Source: Bosea sp. NBC_00550 (GTDB lineage: Bacteria > Pseudomonadota > Alphaproteobacteria > Rhizobiales > Beijerinckiaceae). Taken from it: a DNA stretch of 64,000 nucleotides. Within the stretch, counting starts at the first letter, position 1; each line of letters opens with the position of its first letter. This document shows, piece after piece, positions 57,101 to 64,000 of the stretch. The stretch is from assembly GCF_026020075.1 (NCBI RefSeq), contig NZ_CP102772.1, forward strand, positions 2,170,001-2,234,000, given 5' to 3'. A program made the translations under genes and the position numbers. The notes below the pieces were generated by a model that worked only from the letters and a program-made list of their open reading frames with translations, did not search any database and had not been told where the DNA came from.

Positions 57101-57182
57101 GGTCATGGTCGGGCTTGACCCGACCATGTCTGGAAGAATTTGGCTGGTTTACGAGATGGTCGGGTCAAGCCCGACCATGACG
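57101..57182. repeat. Dispersed palindromic repeat, ATGGTCGGG type
   Basis: An 82-base repeat from GGTCAT to ATGACG, with mirror-image ends: GGTCGGGCTTGACCCGACC on the left and GGTCGGGTCAAGCCCGACC on the right. It fills the space between msrP and leuB. Confidence 0.85.
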
Positions 57183-57191
57183 CAGATATTC

Positions 57192-58301
57192 TCAGCCCCG
57201 CGCTTCCAGCGCCTTGATGATCGCCTGGCCCATCTCGCTGGTCGAGACGGCGTTGGCGCCCGGTGCGGCGATGTCCTTGGTGCGGGTGCCCGAGCCGAGC
57301 ACGTCGGCGATCGCGCCTTCGAGCCGGTCGGCTGCCTCGCCGGCGCCGAACGAATAGCGCAGCGCCATGGCAAAGGAGCCGATCATCGCGATCGGGTTGG
57401 CAAGGCCCTTGCCGGCGATGTCCGGCGCAGAGCCATGGACGGGCTCGTAAAGCGCCTTGCGCTTGCCGGTGGCCGGGTCTTCCGCGCCCAGCGAAGCCGA
57501 CGGCAGCATGCCGAGCGAGCCGGTCAGCATCGCCGCGACGTCGGAGAGGATATCGCCGAAGAGGTTGTCGCAGACGATGACGTCATACTGCTTCGGCCAG
57601 CGCACGAGCTGCATGGCGCAATTGTCGGCGAGCACATGCTCGAGCTCGACATCCGCATATTCGGCGGCATGGAGCGCGGTGACCGTCTGCTTCCAGAGCA
57701 CGCCGGTCTTCATAACGTTGTGCTTCTCGGCCGAGGAGACCTTGTTGCGGCGGGTGCGCGCCAGTTCGAAGGCGACGCGGCAAATGCGCTCGATTTCCGG
57801 GGTCGTGTAGATCTGGGTGTCGACGCCGCGCTTGGAGCCGTCCTCCAGCGTGACAATCTCCTTCGGCTCGCCGAAATAAACGCCGCCGGTGAGCTCGCGC
57901 ACGATCAGGATGTCCAGGCCTTCGACGACCTCGGGCTTGAGCGACGAGGCCGAGGCTAGCGCCGGGTAGCAGATCGCCGGGCGCAGATTGGCGAACAGGC
58001 CGAGATCCTTGCGCAGGCGCAGCAGCCCGGCTTCCGGCCGGTGCTGGTAGGGCACATCGGCCCATTTCGGCCCGCCGACGGCGCCGAAGAGCACGGCGTC
58101 GGCATCCTGCGCCAGCTTCATGTCGCCTTCCGAGATCGCGGCCTTGTGCGCGTCATAGGCCGCGCCGCCAACGAGACCCTTCTCGATCTCGAAAGAGCCG
58201 AGGCCCTGCTTGCCGAACCAGGACACGATCTGTTCGACCTGGCCCATCACCTCGGGGCCGATGCCGTCGCCGGGGAGCAGCAGGAGCTTGTGGGTTGCCA
58301 T
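57192..58301 (-). CDS. leuB: 3-isopropylmalate dehydrogenase
   Basis: A 369-residue NAD-dependent enzyme of leucine synthesis. Motifs are [15 protein letters not shown], the substrate arginines in [49 protein letters not shown] and [15 protein letters not shown]. The ATG at 58301 is the family start. No other leu gene is adjacent. Confidence 0.97.
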   Translation of the reverse strand: MATHKLLLLPGDGIGPEVMGQVEQIVSWFGKQGLGSFEIEKGLVGGAAYDAHKAAISEGDMKLAQDADAVLFGAVGGPKWADVPYQHRPEAGLLRLRKDLGLFANLRPAICYPALASASSLKPEVVEGLDILIVRELTGGVYFGEPKEIVTLEDGSKRGVDTQIYTTPEIERICRVAFELARTRRNKVSSAEKHNVMKTGVLWKQTVTALHAAEYADVELEHVLADNCAMQLVRWPKQYDVIVCDNLFGDILSDVAAMLTGSLGMLPSASLGAEDPATGKRKALYEPVHGSAPDIAGKGLANPIAMIGSFAMALRYSFGAGEAADRLEGAIADVLGSGTRTKDIAAPGANAVSTSEMGQAIIKALEARG

Positions 58302-58395
58302 GATCGTGAAGCCTCGTGTCCAGGTCGTTTCCTGCGCAGGCTGATAGGCGGCGGGGCGCCGCCATGCAAGCCGAAGCCCCGCAGAGCCGCCACGC

Positions 58396-58424
58396 AAAAA
58401 GCCCGCCCCTGTCGGGGCGGGCCT
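58396..58424 (-). terminator. Terminator of the DUF1236 gene
   Basis: A perfect 9-bp stem GCCCGCCCC / GGGGCGGGC (58401-58409 with 58414-58422), loop TGTC, followed on the minus strand by TTTTT. It isolates the gene at 58466 from leuB. Confidence 0.92.
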
Positions 58425-58465
58425 TCTTGACCGTCAGGCCGCGAGTGCCGCTCGCGACGCGGCGG

Positions 58466-58798
58466 TCACTCGATGATCTGGATGACGCGGCGGGTGCTGG
58501 GCTCGACCAGCACGGCGCGGTCGTTCACCACGGTATAGCGGTAGTTGCTGACGCCGTATTCGGCCGGCACCTCGCGATAGACCACGCCCTGCTGCGGCAG
58601 CACCGTGCCGACTGCGAGCGGCTGGGCGTAGGTGAAGGAGGTCGGGCGCTGCGTGATGACGTATTCCTTGAAGCGCGGCGCAAGCTCGCTGCGCATCGAC
58701 GGCGCTTCCGGCAGGCCGTTGGGCTGGCCCTGGCCCTGCGCCATGACGGCGGCGGGCAGCAAGACGAGGCCGGCGGCGAAAACGATATTCCTGAGCAT
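58466..58798 (-). CDS. Exported DUF1236 protein
   Basis: A 110-residue protein with a signal peptide (MLRNIVFAAGLVLLPAAVMA) and one DUF1236 unit (VGTVLPQQGVVYREVPAEYGVSNYRYTVVNDRAVLVEPSTRRVIQII in its C-terminal half). The family is common and multi-copy in Rhizobiales; the function is unknown. The ATG at 58798 is chosen for AAGGA seven bases upstream. Confidence 0.85.
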   Translation of the reverse strand: MLRNIVFAAGLVLLPAAVMAQGQGQPNGLPEAPSMRSELAPRFKEYVITQRPTSFTYAQPLAVGTVLPQQGVVYREVPAEYGVSNYRYTVVNDRAVLVEPSTRRVIQIIE

Positions 58799-58926
58799 CT
58801 GGATGTCCTTCATCTGCGACGAAGCCGAAGGTCGCCCTTTGCTATCCCTATGCTCGAAGAACGGCCCGGCCGGCATGAGGTTCCGCAGAAAATGCGAAAG
58901 CCGGGGATGCCCGCCCGAGGAGGCGC

Positions 58927-59310
58927 TCAGCTCCGCAGCCGCGCCGTCACCTCGATCTCGACCTTCATTTCCCGCTTGAGCAGCCCGGCGATGACATAGA
59001 TTCCGGCGGCCGGCCGGATTTCGCCGAAGACCTCGCCGCAGACGCCGAGCACCGGCTCGCAATAGCTGCGGTCGGTGACGAAATACTGGGCCCGGACGAT
59101 CTGCGACAGCGACGAGCCGGCCTCATCCAGCACCGCCCCGATCGTGCGGAAGATGTTGCGGGTCTGCTCGGCCGGATCATCCGGCATCGCCATGGTGACG
59201 TAGTCATAGCCGGTCGTGCCGGAAACGAAGACCAGGTCGCCGTCGATCACGGCCCGCGAGTAGCCGAAGGAGCGCTCGAAGGGCGAACCGGTGGAAATGA
59301 GGCGGCGCAT
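58927..59310 (-). CDS. RidA-family protein
   Basis: A 127-residue member of the YjgF/YER057c/RidA family (VSGTTGYDYVTMAMPDDPAEQTRNIF, IVRAQYFVTDRSYCEPVLGV, GIYVIAGLLKREMKVEIEVTA). True RidA enzymes have the catalytic arginine in a VRxxV-like stretch; here VRAQYFV holds it. It may hydrolyse reactive imines or enamines. GGAG lies 8 bases before the ATG at 59310. Confidence 0.9.
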   Translation of the reverse strand: MRRLISTGSPFERSFGYSRAVIDGDLVFVSGTTGYDYVTMAMPDDPAEQTRNIFRTIGAVLDEAGSSLSQIVRAQYFVTDRSYCEPVLGVCGEVFGEIRPAAGIYVIAGLLKREMKVEIEVTARLRS

Positions 59311-59335
59311 GGCCAATTCTCCAAGAACCAAAGCG

Positions 59336-59446
59336 GGTCATCCCGGACGACCGAAGGAAGACCCGGGATCCATGCCTGAAGATTCCCCGAAAGGCTCAGG
59401 CATGGATCCCGGATCGGCGCCGCTGACGCGGCTTGTCCGGATGACC
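59336..59446. repeat. Dispersed palindromic repeat, CCCGGGATCCAT type (second copy)
   Basis: A 111-base repeat from GGTCAT to ATGACC, of the same sub-family as 36530-36634: both contain GACCCGGGATCCAT, CATGGATCCCGGATCGGCG or close variants, and GCGGCTTGTCCGG. Together with the next repeat it fills the 394-base gene-free stretch 59311-59704. Confidence 0.85.
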
Positions 59447-59532
59447 AGCCATTCATGCAGCATGGCCGCGGACGCCACCCGTTTTCTGGAAAGCTGCGCC
59501 TGGAACCTGCTGATTTTGACATGGAACCACGC

Positions 59533-59678
59533 CGTCATTCCGGGGGGCCGTAGGCCCGAGCCCGGAACCCAGAACCGACACCCTCTGCCGGAAGGGCGGC
59601 TGGGCTCCGTTTCCTTGCCGACACGCCGCATCGGTTCTGGGTTCCGGGCTCATTGCTTCGCAATGCCCCGGAATGACG
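59533..59678. repeat. Dispersed long palindromic repeat, CCGGAACCCAGAACC type
   Basis: A 146-base repeat from CGTCAT to ATGACG with long inverted inner arms (GAGCCCGGAACCCAGAACCGA with ATCGGTTCTGGGTTCCGGGCTC-like, at about 59559-59579 and 59629-59651) and outer arms CGTCATTCCGGGG / CCCCGGAATGACG. It could form a very stable hairpin. Confidence 0.85.
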
Positions 59679-59704
59679 GCGGAGTTCCAGATCCATCAAT
59701 GCGT

Positions 59705-60889
59705 CTAGACCCGCCCGCCCTTCAGCGCGCGCAGCACCTTCTCTCCGGGCCGGCCGGTCTGCGGCATGCCGATCTTTCCCTCGATCTCCTTGATCGCGGC
59801 CCGCGTCAGCGCGCCCACCGCGCCATCGGGCTCGCCGACATTGTAGCCGCGCGCGATCAGCAGGCGCTGCAGCTCGCGCCGCTGCTCGCGCGACAGCGGC
59901 AGATCGTCGGTCGGCCAGTCGCCCTGCACGCCCGGCCGGCCGCGCAGCCGGTCGGACAGGAGGGAGATGGCGAGAGCATACGAGTCCGCGCCGTTGTAGC
60001 TGTAGGCGGCGTCGTAGTTCTTGAAGACGAGGAAGGCCGGTCCGTTGCGGCCGGCCGGCATCAGCAGGCCGGCATTGCCGGTGCCGTTCAGCGCCGAGCC
60101 GTCGTATTTCACGATGCCACGCGCTGCCCAGGTCGAGACGGGATGCTTCGGGTTGCGCCCGGTCGGCCCGGAATAGCCGTCCGGCACGCGCACCTCGTAG
60201 CCCCAGGTCGCGCCGGTGACCCAGCCGGCCTTGGCCATGAAGTTCGCGGTCGAATGCAGCGCGTCGGGAATGGAATCGACGAGATCGCGCCGGCCGTCGC
60301 CATCGCCATCGACCGCGAGGCGCAGATAGGTCGAGGGGATGAACTGGGTGTGGCCGAAAGCGCCGGCCCAGGAGCCGAACAGCCGCTCGGGCCTGACATC
60401 GCCGCGCTGGATGATCTGCAGCGTCGCGATCAGCTCGCCCTTGAAGAAGGCGTTGCGGCGCGGCGCCAGGCAGGCGCCGGTCGAGAGCGCCTGCACGAGC
60501 GGCATCTTCCCGCGCGCCTTGCCGAAATCGCTCTCGACGCCCCAGACGGCGGCGATGGTGTGGCGGTCGACGCCGAAGCGCTGCTCGGCCGCCGCCAGCG
60601 TCGAGGCGTGCTGGCGCATCATCGAGCGCCCTTCCGCGACCTTCTCGTCATCGACCAGCGTGCCGAGATAGTCCCAGATCGGCGTCTTGAACTCCGGCTG
60701 GTTGTTCATCGCCTCGATGACCTTCATGTCCGGCTCGACGCCGGCCATGGCCCGATCGAAGGTCGCGCTCGATACGCCCTTGGCCGCAGCCGCCGAACGC
60801 AGGCCGGCGAGGCAGGATTGGAAGTCCGCTTGAGCCGGGGCGGCGGAAGCAAGCAGGACGAGTGGCAAGGCCAATGTGATTGCGCGCAT
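59705..60889 (-). CDS. Lytic murein transglycosylase, MltB type
   Basis: A 394-residue exported muramidase-like enzyme that cuts peptidoglycan to 1,6-anhydro ends. The signal peptide ends at AQA. The catalytic glutamate is in AAVWGVESDFG, and the family motifs GSWAGAFGHTQFIPSTY and DGDGDGRRDLVDSIPDALHSTANF follow. A C-terminal peptidoglycan-binding domain (LQRLLIARGYNVGEPDGAVGALTRAAIKE) completes it. Confidence 0.94.
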   Translation of the reverse strand: MRAITLALPLVLLASAAPAQADFQSCLAGLRSAAAAKGVSSATFDRAMAGVEPDMKVIEAMNNQPEFKTPIWDYLGTLVDDEKVAEGRSMMRQHASTLAAAEQRFGVDRHTIAAVWGVESDFGKARGKMPLVQALSTGACLAPRRNAFFKGELIATLQIIQRGDVRPERLFGSWAGAFGHTQFIPSTYLRLAVDGDGDGRRDLVDSIPDALHSTANFMAKAGWVTGATWGYEVRVPDGYSGPTGRNPKHPVSTWAARGIVKYDGSALNGTGNAGLLMPAGRNGPAFLVFKNYDAAYSYNGADSYALAISLLSDRLRGRPGVQGDWPTDDLPLSREQRRELQRLLIARGYNVGEPDGAVGALTRAAIKEIEGKIGMPQTGRPGEKVLRALKGGRV

Positions 60890-61024
60890 GGGTCTCCACC
60901 GAATCGCATGAATGACGCGAAGCTAGGCCGCTGTGGTTAATGGAGGTTAACGATCGAGAGTGGCGGCACGAAGAAGCGAATTCGGCTATGGGAAAACCAC
61001 CATCCCTCCCGCGATTCGCCCGCC

Positions 61025-61285
61025 ATGTCGCCAGCCGCCATCGAGCTCCTCGGCTTCGCCGCAGCCACGCTGACCAGCCTGTGCTGGCTGCCGCAGGCCT
61101 GGCGCACCATCCGCACCCGCGACACCCGCGCGATCTCGCTGTGGACGCAAGGGCTTTTTGCCGCAGGCACCGCGCTCTGGCTGAGCTACGGCATCCAGAT
61201 CCTGTCCTGGCCGGTCATCGCCGCCAACGCCCTCACCCTTCTCCTCGTTCTCGTCATCATCTCGATGAAGCTTCGCTTCGGCTGA
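61025..61285 (+). CDS. SemiSWEET-type sugar transporter
   Basis: An 86-residue protein with three membrane helices and the PQ-loop signature (LTSLCWLPQAWRTIRTRDTRAISLW), typical of bacterial SemiSWEETs that dimerise to make a sugar channel. The second half is TALWLSYGIQILSWPVIAANALTLL. It is followed after 75 bases by another small membrane protein gene. Confidence 0.87.
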   Translation: MSPAAIELLGFAAATLTSLCWLPQAWRTIRTRDTRAISLWTQGLFAAGTALWLSYGIQILSWPVIAANALTLLLVLVIISMKLRFG

Positions 61286-61360
61286 ACGCCGGAACCGTTG
61301 CGCCGAACGCCCGTTGTCAGCCGTCGCCCAAACAAGCCGTCGCGAAGAGAGCCCCCCGGC

Positions 61361-61717
61361 ATGCCCTCCCTGACCACCGCCCATATCCTGCCGATCGCGA
61401 TGCTGTTCGGCTCCAACATCTTCATGACCTTCGCCTGGTACGGGCACCTCAGCTACAAGAGCACCGCGATCTGGCTCGCCATCCTCGCGAGCTGGATGAT
61501 CGCACTGCCGGAATACATGCTGGCCGTGCCGGCCAATCGCGTCGGCTCGGCCGTCTATTCCGCCGCCGAGCTCAAGACGATGCAGGAAGTCATCACGCTC
61601 ACGGTTTTCGCCGGCTTCTCGGTGTTCTGGCTCAAGGAGTCCTTGACCTGGAGCCATGCCGTCGGCTTCGCCCTGATCGCGGCCGGCGCCTTCTTCATCT
61701 TCCACGCCAAGGCCTGA
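61361..61717 (+). CDS. DMT-like membrane protein, DUF486 family
   Basis: A 118-residue protein with four membrane helices; the DUF486 pattern is IAMLFGSNIFMTFAWYGHLSYK and ASWMIALPEYMLAVPANRVGS. The function is unknown. The ATG at 61361 is the family start. Confidence 0.9.
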   Translation: MPSLTTAHILPIAMLFGSNIFMTFAWYGHLSYKSTAIWLAILASWMIALPEYMLAVPANRVGSAVYSAAELKTMQEVITLTVFAGFSVFWLKESLTWSHAVGFALIAAGAFFIFHAKA

Positions 61718-61771
61718 GGACGCGACCTCCGGCCGATATCTCCAACGACAAACCGACCAGGAATACCTGCC

Positions 61772-62074
61772 TTGAACAAGACGGCACTGATCCTCTGCGG
61801 CCTCCTGCTCGCCCCGGCGGCGGCGATGGCCGGCCCGACCTGCAGCCCGAGCAGCGAGCGCGCGCGCATCCTCTCCGCCGCCTCGCCGAACGCGATCCAC
61901 CGCAACTGGCAGGGCGGCAAGCATCTCGGCTATGGCTGGTCGCTGCAGGTCGAGCGCAGCACGCATGACGCGGCTGGCACCGAATACTATGTCGGCGACC
62001 TCTACGATCCGGACGGCCAGCTCGCGACGCGGAAGGTATTCGCCGTCGAGAGCGAGTGGGATTGCGGGCCGTAA
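61772..62074 (+). CDS. Small exported protein of unknown function
   Basis: A 100-residue protein with a signal peptide (KTALILCGLLLAPAAAMA) and two cysteines, one near each end of the mature part (PTCSPS and WDCGP), which could pair. The start is TTG at 61772 with AGGA before it. No family is recognised. Confidence 0.65.
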   Translation: MNKTALILCGLLLAPAAAMAGPTCSPSSERARILSAASPNAIHRNWQGGKHLGYGWSLQVERSTHDAAGTEYYVGDLYDPDGQLATRKVFAVESEWDCGP

Positions 62075-62089
62075 GACGCCCCCGCAGAG

Positions 62090-62231
62090 CGTCATTCTCG
62101 GGCGAAGCCCTCGGGTCCGTTCTTCGATCGGCCCAAGGATAAACTCCGCGGAGACCTGAGAATCTCCGGCAATATGAGGCTGGAGGAGCCTCTTTCGGCG
62201 AGAGATGCTTGGGTCAAGCCTGAGCATGACG
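62090..62231. repeat. Dispersed repeat, CTCTTTCGGC type
   Basis: A 142-base repeat from CGTCAT to ATGACG. It is the closest relative in this window of the copy split by the IS110 element (1876-1973): the order CGTCATTCTCGGGC, GAGAATCTC, CTCTTTCGGC, GATGCTTGGGTCAAGCC is shared. Confidence 0.85.
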
Positions 62232-62242
62232 CGCCTTCATGC

Positions 62243-63376
62243 TCACCTGGCCGGTCGCACCCTCAGGATCTTGCCGTTGGCATCGTCGCTGAGCAGGTAG
62301 AGGAAGCCGTCCGGCCCCTGCCTGACATCGCGGATGCGCTCGCCGATCGTGGTCAGCAGGCGCTCTTCGCCGGTCACCTTTTCGCCCTCGGTGGAGAGCC
62401 TGACCAGCATCTGGCCGGCGAGCGCGCCGACGAAGAGCGAGTTCTTCCAGGCCGGCCAGACAGGACCGGTGTAGAAAGCGGCGCCTGACGGCGCGATCGA
62501 CGGGTCCCAATAGAACAGCGGCTGCTCCATGCCGGGCTTCGCCGTGCCCTCGCCGATCTTCGTCCCGGAATAATCGATGCCGAAGGTGATGACCGGCCAG
62601 CCATAGTTCAGCCCGGCCTTCGGCGTGTTGACCTCGTCGCCGCCGCGCGCGCCATGCTCTGCCGTCCAGAGCTGGCCGCTCTCCGGATGCAGTGCCGCCC
62701 CCTGCACGTTGCGGTGACCGATCGACCAGATTTCCGGCGCCCAGCCCTGCTTCTTGGGATTATCGGCCGGCGCGCCACCCTCCGGCCTGATGCGGATGAC
62801 CTTGCCGAGATGGTTGGCGGGGTTCTGCGCCTGGTCGCGCTCGCTGTAACGGTCACCCACGGTGACGAAGAGCGCGCCCGTCCGGTCGAAGACGAGGCGG
62901 GAGCCGAAATGCATGTTCGAGCTGATCGTCGGCATCTGCCGGAAGATCACCTCGACGCCGGTCAGGGCGGTGCCCTGCTCGTTCAGCTTCCCCCGCCCGA
63001 CGCTCGTGCCGTTGCCGCCCGAGCGCGGCTCGGCGAAGGAGAAGTAGACGAAGCGGTTCCGTGCGAAGGCGGGATCGAGCGTCACGTCGAGGAGCCCACC
63101 CTGCCCGCGCGCCATCACGCTCGGCACGCCCGTGACTGGCCGCGACAGCTTGCCGTCGGTCTCCACGATCCTGAGCCGGCCCGGCCGCTCGGTGACGAGC
63201 ATGCGCCCGTCCGGCAGGAAGGCGAGACCCCAGGGGTTTTCCAGCCCGCTGGCGACGGTCTCGACGACGAGTTCGCCTGCGCTCGACGGAAAGCGCTGCT
63301 GGGCTATGGCGGATTGCGACAGGAACGCCCCGAGCGTCCCCGTCGCAAACGTCAGTCCCGCAAACACAAACCGCAT
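62243..63376 (-). CDS. PQQ-dependent aldose sugar dehydrogenase-like protein
   Basis: A 377-residue exported six-bladed beta-propeller of the soluble glucose/aldose sugar dehydrogenase family (Asd/YliI type). The signal peptide ends at AIAQ. Motifs are NPWGLAFLPDGRMLVTERPGRL, GGLLDVTLDP, SNMHFGSRLVFD, IWSIGHRNVQGAALHP, WTAEHGARGGDEVN and GLNYGWPV. It oxidises sugars in the periplasm if PQQ is supplied. The 173 bases upstream (63377-63549) hold no clear feature. Confidence 0.92.
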   Translation of the reverse strand: MRFVFAGLTFATGTLGAFLSQSAIAQQRFPSSAGELVVETVASGLENPWGLAFLPDGRMLVTERPGRLRIVETDGKLSRPVTGVPSVMARGQGGLLDVTLDPAFARNRFVYFSFAEPRSGGNGTSVGRGKLNEQGTALTGVEVIFRQMPTISSNMHFGSRLVFDRTGALFVTVGDRYSERDQAQNPANHLGKVIRIRPEGGAPADNPKKQGWAPEIWSIGHRNVQGAALHPESGQLWTAEHGARGGDEVNTPKAGLNYGWPVITFGIDYSGTKIGEGTAKPGMEQPLFYWDPSIAPSGAAFYTGPVWPAWKNSLFVGALAGQMLVRLSTEGEKVTGEERLLTTIGERIRDVRQGPDGFLYLLSDDANGKILRVRPAR

Positions 63377-63549
63377 CGTCGTCTCCCATCCATCGTCCGG
63401 CCCTGCCAGAGATAGAGGTCAACGTCGCGGATCACCAAGCCGTTGCGACGAGCTCACGACGAAGTGAGGCGTTTACGGCGACGAAAGGGCACCTTCGTTC
63501 CGGGCGCGCCACTGAGACGGCCTGCCCGGAACGGCGGGGGAGATACCGC

Positions 63550-64000
63550 TTATTCCGGCTTCACGCCGGCGTCGGCGATGATCTGCTTCCAGGTCGCGAT
63601 TTCCTGGATGTGGTAGGGCTTGAACGCGGCGGGATCGCGCACCTTGAGCGTGAAGCCGAGCTTCAGGATGGCATCGCGGGTCGCCGGCTTGTTCAGCGAG
63701 GCGATGACGGCCTTGGACAGCGTGTCGAGCACGTCATCCGGCGTCTTTACGGGAGCGAAGAAAGCCGCCCAGGAATCGGCATCGGCATTGCTGACGCCCT
63801 GCTCGCGCAGCGTCGGAATATTCTTGGCGCTCGGGTTGCGCTCCGGGCTTGCGATGGCGAGCGCCCTCAGCGTGCCGGCATTGATCTGCTCCAGCACGCT
63901 CGGCAGCGTCGAATTGGCAATGTCGATGCGGCCGGCGATGATCTCCTGCACCAGCGGCGCGGCGCCCCTGAACGGCACATGCGTCATCTTGATGCCGGTG
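63550..64000 (-). CDS. Bug-family tripartite tricarboxylate transporter receptor (partial)
   Basis: The C-terminal 150 residues of an extracytoplasmic solute-binding protein of the Bug/TctC family; the 5' end lies beyond the window. Family features are THVPFRGAAPLVQEIIAGRIDIANSTLPSV, LRALAIASPERN and the typical C-terminus KPYHIQEIATWKQIIADAGVKPE. It delivers a small organic acid to a TctAB-type transporter. Confidence 0.9.
   Translation of the reverse strand, partial: TGIKMTHVPFRGAAPLVQEIIAGRIDIANSTLPSVLEQINAGTLRALAIASPERNPSAKNIPTLREQGVSNADADSWAAFFAPVKTPDDVLDTLSKAVIASLNKPATRDAILKLGFTLKVRDPAAFKPYHIQEIATWKQIIADAGVKPE

Noticed and set aside
60937..60952. GTTAA-N6-TTAAC upstream of the MltB-type gene as a CtrA site
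   Set aside because: The spacer is six bases instead of seven, so it does not meet the consensus.

Overview
The window is a GC-rich, gene-dense stretch of an alphaproteobacterial chromosome, most likely Hyphomicrobiales and probably close to Bosea. That placement is inferred from the carA / yqeY / dnaG / rpoD block, the separate carB-greA and Lrp-trxB-LysR blocks, the CheA/CheD chemotaxis operon and Rhizobiales-type dispersed repeats. There is no phage, plasmid or CRISPR signal. The only complete mobile element is one IS110-family insertion.

Region by region. 151-2557: the molybdenum-cofactor gene mog, an IS110-family element (about 694-1875) sitting in the tip of a palindromic repeat, and an exported glutathione peroxidase. 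2685-13161: a chemotaxis operon read leftwards (soluble receptor, receiver protein, STAS protein, cheY, cheA, cheW, membrane receptor, cheR, cheD, cheB, cheY) with several overlapping start/stop codons. 13432-25685: single genes, including a Tat-exported superoxide dismutase, a Tat-exported amidohydrolase, a tRNA with a CAT anticodon (probably Ile2), a second large receptor behind a CtrA-type site, transporters, a broken ketopantoate reductase and a Tae4-like amidase. 25907-32648: rpoD, dnaG, an inverted vapBC toxin-antitoxin pair, yqeY, carA. 32676-45122: metabolic genes, regulators and transporters, including cfa, the zinc metallochaperone gene aztD behind a Zur-like box, and an ArsR/MFS divergent pair with twin operators. 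45264-54140: carB, greA, marC, Lrp, an ELM1-like protein, trxB and a LysR gene. 54141-54709 has no protein gene but carries a candidate three-hairpin small RNA. 54710-64000: FMN reductase, ogt, msrP, leuB, a DUF1236 protein, a RidA-like protein, a MltB-type transglycosylase, small membrane proteins, a PQQ-type sugar dehydrogenase and a partial Bug-family binding protein.

Themes. (1) Chemotaxis is nearly complete here; three receptors are encoded. (2) Several exported proteins handle oxidative damage: glutathione peroxidase, Mn-type SOD and MsrP (a molybdoenzyme, which fits with mog). (3) At least eight intergenic repeats start with CGTCAT or GGTCAT and end with ATGACG or ATGACC. The IS110 element is inserted exactly at the CGTCAT tip of one of them.

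The most striking observation is that the non-coding left end of the IS110 element can be read as a bridge RNA. Two internal loops carry short guides that match, half by half, the reconstructed target site and the element's own ends, with the same strand logic in both loops.
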